Of a stretch of DNA of 22,659 bases, positions 7,341 to 15,520 are shown one piece after another. The stretch comes from JBOFSR01 sp051651645 (GTDB lineage: Bacteria; Spirochaetota; Spirochaetia; Treponematales; Treponemataceae), in contig JBOFSR010000149.1 in the NCBI GenBank assembly GCA_051651645.1, positions 1 to 22,659 of the forward strand, given 5' to 3'. The stretch's first letter is position 1; each line of letters begins with the position of its first letter. The translations under genes and the position numbers were made by a program. The notes beneath the pieces are model-generated. The model was not told the DNA's origin, searched no databases, and saw nothing but the letters and a program-made list of their open reading frames with translations.

Positions 7341-9917
7341 ATGAATGACAAATTTACTATCAAAGCTCAAGAAGCTTTGCAGAATGCTCTTGCGTTGGCA
7401 CAACGTAGTGATCATGCTGAAGTTGGCACTGATCATCTTTTATTCTCATTATTGCAGCAAAAGGAAAGTATCATTATTCCGCTGCTTGAAAAAATTGGAA
7501 TTTCGCTAGATTTTTTGCAATCAGAAGTTCAAAAAAGCATTGACTCGTATGCAAGAGTCAGCGGAGCTAATCAAATTAGCTTTTCATCAAGTGCAGGAAA
7601 AGTTTTGGCAAAGGCTGAAACAGAGGCGGCGGCACTCAAAGATGAATATCTTTCAACGGAACATATTTTACTCAGCTTAACAAAAAGCGATGACAAAACG
7701 GGAGCTTTTTTAAAGAAGGCGGGCGTTACGTATGATGCTCTTGTTTCTGCACTTAAATCTGTTCGTGGAAATCAGAGGATCACTAATCAAGATCCAGAAA
7801 GCACGATGCAAAGCCTCAAAAAATATTGCAGGGATTTAACAGAGCTTGCTCGCCAAGAAAAAATCGATCCTGTTATTGGACGTGATGAAGAAATTCGCCG
7901 TGTTATGCAGGTGCTTTCTCGCCGAACAAAAAATAATCCCGTCCTCATTGGTGAGCCTGGTGTTGGAAAAACGGCTATTGTTGAGGGACTTGCTCGTCGC
8001 ATTGTTTCGGGGGATGTTCCCGATAGCCTAAAAAATAAAAGCCTTCTCAGCCTTGATTTGGGAGCTTTAATTGCAGGGGCAAAATTCCGTGGCGAATTTG
8101 AGGAGCGCCTGAAAAGCGTTATTCAAGAAGTGCAAGCCTCCGATGGGCAAATCATTCTTTTTATCGATGAATTGCATACTCTTGTGGGAGCGGGAGCAAG
8201 CGAGGGCTCGATGGATGCCTCAAATCTTTTAAAGCCAGCCCTTGCTCGGGGGGAGTTACGCTCAATTGGGGCCACAACACTTGATGAGTATCGTAAATAT
8301 ATCGAAAAAGACGCAGCCCTTGAACGACGTTTTCAGCAAGTGTATTGCTCTGAGCCAAGCGTTGAAGACACGATAGCAATTTTACGAGGGCTTCAAGAAA
8401 AATATGAAGTTCATCACGGAGTTCGCATAAAAGATGAGGCACTGGTCGCCGCGGCGGTGCTTTCAAATCGCTATATTACCAGTCGATTTTTGCCAGACAA
8501 GGCAATCGATTTAGTTGATGAGGCGGCAAGTCGGCTCAAAATAGAAATTGAAAGTCAGCCAACGGAGCTTGATCAGGTGGAGCGCAAAATTATCCAACTC
8601 AATATTGAAAAACAGGCTCTTTCGAAAGAAACCGATGAAACCTCAAAAAAACGGCTCACCAAATTAGAAAAAGAGCTGGGGGAATTTACTAGCCAGCGTG
8701 ATGCAATGAAAATGCAATGGCAAAACGAAAAGGGGCGCATTGATGAAAGCCGCAAAATCAAAGAACAGCTTGAGCAATTGCGTTTAGATGAGGCACGCTT
8801 TACTCGCGAGGGCGATTTTAATCATGCGGCTGAAATTAAATACAGCAAAATTCCGCAGCTTGAAAAAGAGCTTTCGGTAATTATGGAGAAAAATGAGGCA
8901 AAATCAAGTGAAAAATCGAACAAACTTTTGCGTGAAGAAATTAGTGAAGAAGATATTGCACGAGTCATTTCGGTTTGGACGGGCATTCCTGTAAGCAAAA
9001 TGCTTTCTGGCGAGATGCAAAAATTTCTTGCCCTTGAAGATGAGCTGCACAAGTGTGTGGTTGGACAAATTGAAGCGGTTAAGGCAGTGAGTGGTGCAAT
9101 TCGGCGAAATCGTGCAGGATTGAGTGATGAAAACAAGCCGCTTGGATCCTTTTTGTTTATTGGCCCAACGGGTGTTGGAAAAACTGAGCTTGCAAAAACG
9201 CTTGCGGATTTTCTATTCAACGATGAAAAAAGTCTTACTCGCATTGATATGAGCGAGTACATGGAAAAGCACGCCGTTTCTCGTTTGATAGGGGCACCTC
9301 CTGGGTATGTCGGCTATGATGAGGGCGGGCAGTTGACTGAGGCAGTGCGTCGTCGTCCTTACAGTGTGATTTTGTTTGACGAGGTGGAAAAGGCTCACCC
9401 TGATGTCTTCAATGTGCTTTTACAAGTGCTTGATGACGGGCGTCTTACTGATGGGCAAGGTCGTGTAATTGATTTTAAAAATGCAATCATTATTATGACC
9501 AGCAATCTTGGATCTGACTTGATTTTACAAACTGAAGATATTGGCAAAATAAAGGAAGAAATTGATTCGCTTTTAAAGGCAACATTTCGCCCTGAGTTTT
9601 TAAATCGGATTGACGAAATCATTACTTTTACTCGCCTTGACAAACGTTTTATTCGTCAAATTGTACAAAATCAGTTGCAATACTTAGTAAAACGGCTTGA
9701 AAATAAACGGATTACGCTCAAAGTTGAACAAAGTGCAATCGATTACATTGCTGAAATTGGTTATGATCCTCTGTTTGGAGCACGCCCGTTAAAGCGAGCA
9801 ATTCAAACATACATTGAAAATCCTCTTGCAAAGCAAGTAATTGCAGGAAGCATTAAGGATGGACAAACGATTACGCTTTCAAAACCTGCAGAAAAAACTG
9901 AACTCGTAATAGAATAA
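7341..9917 (+). CDS. clpB: ClpB protein disaggregase (Hsp100)
   Basis: This is an 858-aa protein, the normal ClpB length. The N-terminal double-Clp repeat domain is about 1-145 ([16 protein letters not shown]). AAA-1 has Walker A GEPGVGKT (204-211), FIDELHT and arginine-finger region ALERRFQ. A long charged coiled-coil middle domain runs about 400-525, and AAA-2 has Walker A GPTGVGKT (608-615), [12 protein letters not shown] and TSNLGSD. The C-terminal domain ends about 858 ([10 protein letters not shown]). The middle domain distinguishes it from ClpA and ClpC. It works with DnaK to resolubilise aggregated proteins after stress in the cytoplasm. The start is the ATG at 7341 ([12 protein letters not shown] is typical). 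The in-frame TTG at 7305 is the -35 box. There is no Shine-Dalgarno before 7341, consistent with a nearly leaderless mRNA. It may also receive read-through from rarA, as no terminator is visible between them. Confidence 0.97.
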   Translation: MNDKFTIKAQEALQNALALAQRSDHAEVGTDHLLFSLLQQKESIIIPLLEKIGISLDFLQSEVQKSIDSYARVSGANQISFSSSAGKVLAKAETEAAALKDEYLSTEHILLSLTKSDDKTGAFLKKAGVTYDALVSALKSVRGNQRITNQDPESTMQSLKKYCRDLTELARQEKIDPVIGRDEEIRRVMQVLSRRTKNNPVLIGEPGVGKTAIVEGLARRIVSGDVPDSLKNKSLLSLDLGALIAGAKFRGEFEERLKSVIQEVQASDGQIILFIDELHTLVGAGASEGSMDASNLLKPALARGELRSIGATTLDEYRKYIEKDAALERRFQQVYCSEPSVEDTIAILRGLQEKYEVHHGVRIKDEALVAAAVLSNRYITSRFLPDKAIDLVDEAASRLKIEIESQPTELDQVERKIIQLNIEKQALSKETDETSKKRLTKLEKELGEFTSQRDAMKMQWQNEKGRIDESRKIKEQLEQLRLDEARFTREGDFNHAAEIKYSKIPQLEKELSVIMEKNEAKSSEKSNKLLREEISEEDIARVISVWTGIPVSKMLSGEMQKFLALEDELHKCVVGQIEAVKAVSGAIRRNRAGLSDENKPLGSFLFIGPTGVGKTELAKTLADFLFNDEKSLTRIDMSEYMEKHAVSRLIGAPPGYVGYDEGGQLTEAVRRRPYSVILFDEVEKAHPDVFNVLLQVLDDGRLTDGQGRVIDFKNAIIIMTSNLGSDLILQTEDIGKIKEEIDSLLKATFRPEFLNRIDEIITFTRLDKRFIRQIVQNQLQYLVKRLENKRITLKVEQSAIDYIAEIGYDPLFGARPLKRAIQTYIENPLAKQVIAGSIKDGQTITLSKPAEKTELVIE

Positions 9918-9950
9918 TGTATTGTTTTGAAGAAGAGAAGTAAGCTACCG

Positions 9951-9999
9951 GAAGCTCTTAAAACACATGCTAAACTATAGCCGTTTGAGAGCTTCTTTT
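9951..9999 (+). terminator. possible clpB terminator overlapping the end of the TPR gene
   Basis: GAAGCTCT (9951-9958) and AGAGCTTC (9988-9995) form an 8-bp perfect stem followed by TTTT. The loop is long (29 nt) and contains the stop of the opposing gene, so this is weak. A smaller AGCT/AGCT hairpin around 9942-9955 could act for the minus strand. Confidence 0.3.
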
Positions 10000-10613
10000 G
10001 CTTCTAAATAATTTGGTCGCAAGCTTATGGCTTTCTCAAAAGCGGCTCGTGCATGAGCTTTGCTTTCCGTCTTTTCACGTGCAAGGCCTAATCTATACCA
10101 CCAAAGTGCTATATTTTTTTCTAAGTAGACAGCACTTGAGTACGCAATATCAGCATGCTCAAATCGATTAGTCAATCGATAAATCTCTCCCATAAAAAAA
10201 TAGGCAGTTGCAGCCCTATCACCATTTGGCAGTCCCTTAAGGTATTGTTCAAAGTAGCTAAGAGCTTGCTTATAACGGTCTAAGTAGAAGTAAGATTCTC
10301 CAGCTGCCTCCATGAGCCGATACTCAGAAGGATTTATTTTTAAGCCCTGTAGTGCAATAGTCACAGATTCTTCATAGCGCTGCAATCGAAAAAGCACCCA
10401 GCTATAAACAACGTAACTATCCATATTGCGGTTGTTTTGTTGTATTTCTGACTGTAAAACAAGAGCTGCCTGCTCATAACTTTTTGTTGCTTCTTCAACG
10501 CGACCCTTTGTCTCTAAATCACGTGCGGATCGATACAAAAAAAGTGCATCAACTTGCTGAGCAAAAATCTGCATTGATAATAAACTAAGACAAAAAAAGA
10601 CTGTTTTTTTCAC
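9975..10613 (-). CDS. exported tetratricopeptide-repeat protein
   Basis: This is a 212-aa protein from the GTG at 10613. AGGAG (10623-10619, minus strand) lies 5 nt before this GTG, whereas the upstream GTG at 10619 overlaps that site. It starts with a cleavable signal peptide (MKKTVFFCLSLLSMQIFAQ, cleavage after about residue 17-18), so it is periplasmic. The rest is about five TPR-like helical pairs: roughly 25-55, 66-99 (YVVYSWVLFRLQRYEESV), 100-133 (GESYFYLDRYKQALSYFEQY), 138-170 and 172-205 (AFEKAISLRPNYLEA). TPRs mediate protein-protein contacts. The partner is unknown and no enzymatic motif is present. It is divergent from rny and has its own promoter. Fold assignment is firm, role unknown. 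Confidence 0.88.
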   Translation of the reverse strand: MKKTVFFCLSLLSMQIFAQQVDALFLYRSARDLETKGRVEEATKSYEQAALVLQSEIQQNNRNMDSYVVYSWVLFRLQRYEESVTIALQGLKINPSEYRLMEAAGESYFYLDRYKQALSYFEQYLKGLPNGDRAATAYFFMGEIYRLTNRFEHADIAYSSAVYLEKNIALWWYRLGLAREKTESKAHARAAFEKAISLRPNYLEAKEALKRL

Positions 10614-10640
10614 AAGCACTCCTAAAAACTGAACAATTTA

Positions 10641-10669
10641 TTTATATTCTAATTGCGTATTAATTTCAA
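10641..10669 (-). promoter_or_regulatory. sigma-70 promoter for the TPR gene
   Basis: On the minus strand, TTGAAA (10669-10664), a 17-nt spacer, then TATAAA (10646-10641). The start of transcription is near 10634, leaving about 20 nt that include the AGGAG ribosome binding site. Confidence 0.65.
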
Positions 10670-10727
10670 GTAGAACGTCTAAAAAATATGCACTCAAGAA
10701 AAAATCCATGAACAAAACTTTTATCGT

Positions 10728-10769
10728 CCCAAAACCGCAAAATCTAATCTTTTTATTCTATATTTTGGG
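10728..10769. repeat. inverted repeat upstream of the rny promoter
   Basis: CCCAAAA (10728-10734) and TTTTGGG (10763-10769) are perfect inverted copies, ending 9 nt before the rny -35 box. They could be half-sites for a regulator, or chance in AT-rich DNA. Confidence 0.25.
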
Positions 10770-10778
10770 CAAAATCAT

Positions 10779-10807
10779 TTGACAGAATTTGTTTTGATTG
10801 CTATAAT
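10779..10807 (+). promoter_or_regulatory. perfect consensus sigma-70 promoter for rny
   Basis: TTGACA (10779-10784), an exact 17-nt spacer, then TATAAT (10802-10807). All twelve positions and the spacing match consensus. Transcription would start near 10814, 25 nt before the ATG. A strong GGAGG (10827-10831) lies 7 nt before the ATG at 10839. Confidence 0.9.
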
Positions 10808-10838
10808 TGCGTTGTCATACTACTATGGAGGAAAGACT

Positions 10839-12368
10839 ATGCACTTGTTATTGTACTTTATTCTCCCCGTAGTTGGTATTATTCTTGGATGGATTATTCG
10901 CTGGCTGTATGCCAGATTTCAATTATCTGCGTCGGAACAACGAGCAGAACGTGTAAAACAAGATGCTATAAAAGAAGCAACTGCACAAAAAAAGGAAATT
11001 TTATTAGAAGCGAAAGATCAGCTTATTCGGGAACGAAACCAGCAAGAGCGGGAAAATAGAGAAAGAAGAAGCGAACTTCAACGATACGAACGTCGTTTGA
11101 TGCAAAAAGAAGAAAGCCTTGATAAAAGGATTCAATCTTTGACCAATCAAGAAAATGAGTTCACTAAAAGAGAAACGGGAATTTCAAAACGCGAAGAAGA
11201 TTTATTAAATGTTGAAGAAAAGTATCGTCAAGAGTTAGAAAAAATTTCAGGCTTGTCAGCACAAGAAGCTAAAAACTTGATTATTCAAAACCTTGAAAAC
11301 GATGCACGCCGTGATGCTCAATCACTTATTAACAAAATTGAGCAAGAAGCAAATCTTACATCAGAAAAAAAAGCACGCGAAATTCTTACAACGGCCATTC
11401 AACGGCTTGCAACAGAAACAACGAGCGATATTACCGTTACCACTGTTTCACTGCCATCGGATGAGATGAAGGGAAGAATTATTGGTCGCGAGGGGCGAAA
11501 TATTCGTGCCATTGAGACACTCACGGGCGTTGATGTAATTATTGATGACACACCTGAAGCTGTTGTTATTTCATGTTTTGATCCTGTCAGAAAAGAAATT
11601 GCGAAGGTAACGCTTGAGCGTTTGGTAATGGATGGGCGAATTCATCCTGCACGAATTGAAGAAATTGTGCAAAAAGTTACCAAAGAGGTGAATCAAAAAA
11701 TCTATGAGGAAGGAGAAAAAGTCCTTTTTGATTTGGGCATTCACAACATGAGCCAAGAAGGAATTCGTTCACTTGGTCGCTTGTATTTTAGAACAAGCTA
11801 TGGGCAAAATATTTTGTATCACTCAAAAGAAGTTGCTCAAGTTGCGGCAATGATTGCATCTGAAATTGGTGCCAACAAAGAAATTGCAAAGCGCGGTGCC
11901 TTGCTGCATGATATTGGAAAGGGCGCAGAAGCTGACTCTGATCAAAATCATGCTGAAGTTGGTATGGAGATGGCAAAAAAGATGGGAGAAGATGCCGTTA
12001 TCATTAACGCAATCGGATCTCATCATAATGATATTGAGCCATCTTGTATTGAGTCAATCATTGTTCAAATTGCTGATGCAATTTCTGCAGCTCGTCCTGG
12101 TGCTCGTCGTGAAACAATGGATAATTACATTAAACGACTTGAAAACCTTGAAGCGATTGCAGAAAACTTTTCTGGGGTCGAAAAAGCGTATGCTATTCAA
12201 GCAGGACGTGAGCTTCGAGTGCTTGTCAACAATGAAAAAATTGCAGACAACGAAGTCAAAGACCTTGCGAGAAATATTGCAAAGCAAATTGAAACAGATT
12301 TGCGCTACCCTGGTCGCATTCGTATTACCATGTTACGAGAAACGCGTATCATTGAATACGCTCGCTAA
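10839..12368 (+). CDS. rny: RNase Y, membrane-anchored endoribonuclease
   Basis: This is a 509-aa protein of normal length for RNase Y. It has an N-terminal membrane helix (about 2-25, LLLYFILPVVGIILGWIIRW) and a highly charged coiled coil (about 27-190). The KH RNA-binding domain is about 203-270, with GRIIGREGRNIRAIE. The HD phosphohydrolase domain has the metal-binding pair H357-D358 in LLHDIGKG, and the GSHHNDIEP segment follows. It initiates mRNA decay and processing from the inner face of the cytoplasmic membrane. The start at ATG 10839 is fixed by GGAGG at 7 nt and by the membrane helix directly after it. The in-frame TTG at 10779 is the -35 box. It appears to be a single-gene transcript with a strong promoter before it and a strong terminator after it. 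Confidence 0.97.
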   Translation: MHLLLYFILPVVGIILGWIIRWLYARFQLSASEQRAERVKQDAIKEATAQKKEILLEAKDQLIRERNQQERENRERRSELQRYERRLMQKEESLDKRIQSLTNQENEFTKRETGISKREEDLLNVEEKYRQELEKISGLSAQEAKNLIIQNLENDARRDAQSLINKIEQEANLTSEKKAREILTTAIQRLATETTSDITVTTVSLPSDEMKGRIIGREGRNIRAIETLTGVDVIIDDTPEAVVISCFDPVRKEIAKVTLERLVMDGRIHPARIEEIVQKVTKEVNQKIYEEGEKVLFDLGIHNMSQEGIRSLGRLYFRTSYGQNILYHSKEVAQVAAMIASEIGANKEIAKRGALLHDIGKGAEADSDQNHAEVGMEMAKKMGEDAVIINAIGSHHNDIEPSCIESIIVQIADAISAARPGARRETMDNYIKRLENLEAIAENFSGVEKAYAIQAGRELRVLVNNEKIADNEVKDLARNIAKQIETDLRYPGRIRITMLRETRIIEYAR

Positions 12369-12387
12369 TTGCCAGTAAATACAGGAG

Positions 12388-12421
12388 AAACAGAGTCTAT
12401 TTATAGGCTCTGTTTTTTTTT
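12388..12421 (+). terminator. rho-independent terminator after rny
   Basis: AAACAGAG (12388-12395) pairs with CTCTGTTT (12408-12415). The stem continues through a T-G wobble and CTA/TAG to a 4-nt loop, and a run of nine T follows. It lies 20 nt past the rny stop. Confidence 0.92.
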
Positions 12422-12426
12422 GCTCA

Positions 12427-12455
12427 TTGATTTTTTTTTTTTACGTTGTTATACT
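12427..12455 (+). promoter_or_regulatory. sigma-70 promoter for the large helical protein / phosphatase operon
   Basis: TTGATT (12427-12432), a 17-nt spacer spanning a long T run, then TATACT (12450-12455). It sits immediately after the rny terminator. Transcription would start near 12462. Confidence 0.65.
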
Positions 12456-12478
12456 AATCATTGCGGACATGTTAATTT

Positions 12479-15400
12479 TTGCAGGGGTTGTATATTAAGA
12501 AAAAGCTTATATTTATTAGCCTTTTTACCATTTTTTCTCTGAGCAGTTTACTTGCAGCAGGTCGCAAAGAAAATAAATTTGCTGAAATAGATGATAGTAT
12601 TACCGCAAAAAACTACAACCAAGCCCTAATTTTAATAGAAGATTTATTAAAGCGCGATCCACAAGAATTTGACAATGCTCAACAGCGAGTAAAAATTATT
12701 TTGGAACATCGAGATGATTTTTACAGCCTAGCAGAAGACCTTGTTGATATTATTTTGAAAGATCCAACTAACAATGACTCTAAACTACGATTACTCAATC
12801 AATTAGAGGGATCTGAAAAAGATATTGATGAAAACACGCTTGCTTTTTTTGAGCAAACACGCCGAATCGCTGAGTTCACCTATATTCGTGCAAGCTTTGA
12901 GCGTACCATTCGAGGAGCAATCGCACTTACAGAAAGAAAGCGCTATGTTGATGCGGTAAATTATATTAATGAAAGTTTTTCTCTCAACAAGGAAGATTTA
13001 GAAAACTATAATTTTTCTGATGAAAAAATCAATGATATAGAAACGAAAGTTAAAAACGTTGAAAAACAGCTGGAAGCCTATGCATCCCTTCAAAAATCAC
13101 TTATTGTTTCAGTTGGACGATTTAATCATGCCGTGCGGCAAAACAAAATTGACTTGGCAAATAGCATTTTTACAGATAGTGTCAAACCAGCCTTTCAATC
13201 GCTTGCAAATATATGCCAAATATTGGCATCAACGGCCTCCTATTTTTACACTGATTATAATACAATTGGGGCAAGAATGGATATAAATCCAAGTTCATAT
13301 CTGTATGTTATGTATCAATTTCTCTCAGGAAGAAATCAGTTGAGCCTATCAGGTATTTTGGGAACAATCGAGACGCAGTGGCTTGAGTTAAGCAATAGCA
13401 TGAAAAGTACTGTCGCAAAAGAAGTTGAGCCTCGATGGGGCAGAATTATGGCATCTATTGAAGAAAAGGGAGCGTTCACTCAGCCTGGCGTGCACACGCA
13501 AGCAAAGCGAATCCTACCAGAAACAGAAAGACTTGCTTTACTCGGCGGCAAAGTCAATGACCTAAACAGACTAAAATCCTATCGATATGAGGGAATTGTA
13601 ACTCACTATTATCCAGAGTTTTCAACAGGGATGAAAGCATATGAAACGCTCTCGAACATTTTACTTTCTCACCTTGAAAACATAGAAGCACTCGCGGTAA
13701 CTGAAAAAAAACGAAGTAATTTCTCGCTAAAGGGCAATGTTGCAACGAATTCCTACCAGCAAAGCAATGATTTTTTGCGTCTTCTTGTACAATTAAATAA
13801 TTCTTACAGAAGCATTGCCTCAGCAACAGCAAAACTGAGAACACGCAGCCTTGCAATTCCGACAAATTACGTAGCAGAGCGTGAAACAGATGTAGCTCTT
13901 TCTCTTGCACCCAAGCACGAGTATGTAAACACCTTATTAAATAAAACAATCGCCTTGGACACAGAATCAAACAAAAGCATTTGGACAACCTTTGCCAAAT
14001 ATGTCAGCAGTGGCTGCGATACACTGCTCGATAATCATGCACAGTCACTTAAAAAGGCAAATGAATTTTATGACGGAAAATTAAATGCACAAACAGGCTT
14101 GATGAGTTATTTTCCTTTAGAAAGCTACACGGAAATAAATACAACATTACAAAAAATTACCAACGATAGAAAGAATTTGCAGGTATACTACAAAGCCATG
14201 GACTCTACTGATGCAAAAACAAAACAAGATGAAGATTTTAAAAACGATATGAAAATAGTTGCAAACACTTTGGAGCGACTATCACAAATTAATACAGCGG
14301 GAACAGAAATATGGACAAATTCCCGAGAGAAAAACACCATCGCAAATAAAGAAAAGGCGACTGGGGATGCTCGCTATCAACAAGCACAGTATAATTTACA
14401 AATAGGCAAATTTGCCGAAGCACGTAAAGCCCTGCAAGATGCCAGAGAGCAATACAATAAATATCTTGCTATTCAAGAGTCGCTAGCGTTTAGAAATAAA
14501 TCAGATGATTTATTAATTGATCTTAACAATAAAATAAATTTTGCAGAAAATGAGCTTGTTATCAAAGATGTCCGCCGTTTAAAAAACCAAGCAAAGGCTG
14601 CATACAACGCAGAAGAATATGATAAGGCGGAAGAATTTCTTATTATAGCACAAGATCGCTGGTTTACAACAAACATTGACCCCGACGAGGAGATTTTACA
14701 ACTTCTTAGCCTTATTGGAACAGCTTTGTCTATGCGAGTTGGCCGAACAATTCCTAAAGTTGCAGCCCTGTATCCCGAAATGAGCCAGCTTTTTAGCAAT
14801 GCGAATAAGTATTTTGATCAAGGAAAGAAGCTTTCTGAAGCAAATCAAAAAAAAGATGCCAATCAAGTTTTACAGCTTGCTAAAGCCGAATTGCACAAAA
14901 TGCAGGTTGTTTACCCTGTCAATCAAGATGCAAGTCTTCTTTTGCTCAAAATTGATCAGCTAATAGATCCCGTTGCGTTTGAAGAATCATTTCGACAAAA
15001 GATTCAAACAGCTCGGAGCAACTACAAGGTATCAGGTCGACAACAGTCAACATATCTTGACTTACTTGATTTATACAAACTCAACCCTCGCTATCCAGGG
15101 CTTGCAGATTTAATCTACCAAGTTGAATTATTTTTAGGCATACGAGTAGTTCCGCCAGACAGAACAGCGCAAAATCGTTCAGCAGCCCTCACTCGGCAGG
15201 CTAATGCGGCATTAAATTCAAATGATGAAATTGTAATTCGCTCTGCAATTCTCCAGCTTGATGAGGCAATCAAATTGGATTCTCAAAATGAGGCGGCCTT
15301 TCTCTTAAAAGACAGGTTGCATATTAAAATTGGAGGGCAAGCACTTGCTGTCCTATCTTCAGCATCAGAGGCACTGTATCAAAAGGCTGTACAAGAGTTA

Positions 15401-15520
15401 CAAAATAATAATATTATTAATGCCGCAACTGTTCTGGCTCAATTATTAAAAGACCCTAACTCACGCCGTTCATCAAAAGTCTTAGATTTAGAAAAGAGGA
15501 TTAAAATTTTAACAGAATGA
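12479..15520 (+). CDS. large exported alpha-helical TPR-like protein, function unknown
   Basis: This is a protein of about 1013 aa that I cannot assign to a named family. It begins with a basic stretch and hydrophobic segment (KKKLIFISLFTIFSLSSLLAA) and is probably cleaved near AAG, so it is periplasmic or envelope-associated. The body is almost all helical. Coiled-coil-like stretches occupy about 30-600. TPR-like pairs are clearer from about 630 (YQQAQYNLQIGKFAEARKAL), about 700 (AYNAEEYDKAEEFLIIAQ) and about 900-1010. No catalytic motif is seen. The start is uncertain: TTG 12479 and TTG 12488 are the ordinary options, but AGGGG at 12483-12487 is best spaced for the ATT at 12494, giving MKKKLIF. 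Its stop overlaps the phosphatase ATG by ATGA, so the two are translated together. A scaffold or ligand-gathering partner of that membrane sensor is an inference from context only. Confidence 0.85.
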   Translation: MQGLYIKKKLIFISLFTIFSLSSLLAAGRKENKFAEIDDSITAKNYNQALILIEDLLKRDPQEFDNAQQRVKIILEHRDDFYSLAEDLVDIILKDPTNNDSKLRLLNQLEGSEKDIDENTLAFFEQTRRIAEFTYIRASFERTIRGAIALTERKRYVDAVNYINESFSLNKEDLENYNFSDEKINDIETKVKNVEKQLEAYASLQKSLIVSVGRFNHAVRQNKIDLANSIFTDSVKPAFQSLANICQILASTASYFYTDYNTIGARMDINPSSYLYVMYQFLSGRNQLSLSGILGTIETQWLELSNSMKSTVAKEVEPRWGRIMASIEEKGAFTQPGVHTQAKRILPETERLALLGGKVNDLNRLKSYRYEGIVTHYYPEFSTGMKAYETLSNILLSHLENIEALAVTEKKRSNFSLKGNVATNSYQQSNDFLRLLVQLNNSYRSIASATAKLRTRSLAIPTNYVAERETDVALSLAPKHEYVNTLLNKTIALDTESNKSIWTTFAKYVSSGCDTLLDNHAQSLKKANEFYDGKLNAQTGLMSYFPLESYTEINTTLQKITNDRKNLQVYYKAMDSTDAKTKQDEDFKNDMKIVANTLERLSQINTAGTEIWTNSREKNTIANKEKATGDARYQQAQYNLQIGKFAEARKALQDAREQYNKYLAIQESLAFRNKSDDLLIDLNNKINFAENELVIKDVRRLKNQAKAAYNAEEYDKAEEFLIIAQDRWFTTNIDPDEEILQLLSLIGTALSMRVGRTIPKVAALYPEMSQLFSNANKYFDQGKKLSEANQKKDANQVLQLAKAELHKMQVVYPVNQDASLLLLKIDQLIDPVAFEESFRQKIQTARSNYKVSGRQQSTYLDLLDLYKLNPRYPGLADLIYQVELFLGIRVVPPDRTAQNRSAALTRQANAALNSNDEIVIRSAILQLDEAIKLDSQNEAAFLLKDRLHIKIGGQALAVLSSASEALYQKAVQELQNNNIINAATVLAQLLKDPNSRRSSKVLDLEKRIKILTE

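Noticed and set aside
8822..9262. 146-codon antisense frame across clpB
   Set aside because: Antisense shadow of the highly conserved AAA-2 region, without ribosome binding site or family resemblance.
10779..10838. Upstream in-frame TTG as rny start
   Set aside because: It is the -35 box of a perfect promoter. GGAGG and the membrane helix fix the start at 10839.
11854..12378. 174-codon frame inside rny
   Set aside because: Same-strand shadow of the HD-domain region. It has no ribosome binding site and low-complexity composition, while the RNase Y frame is certain.
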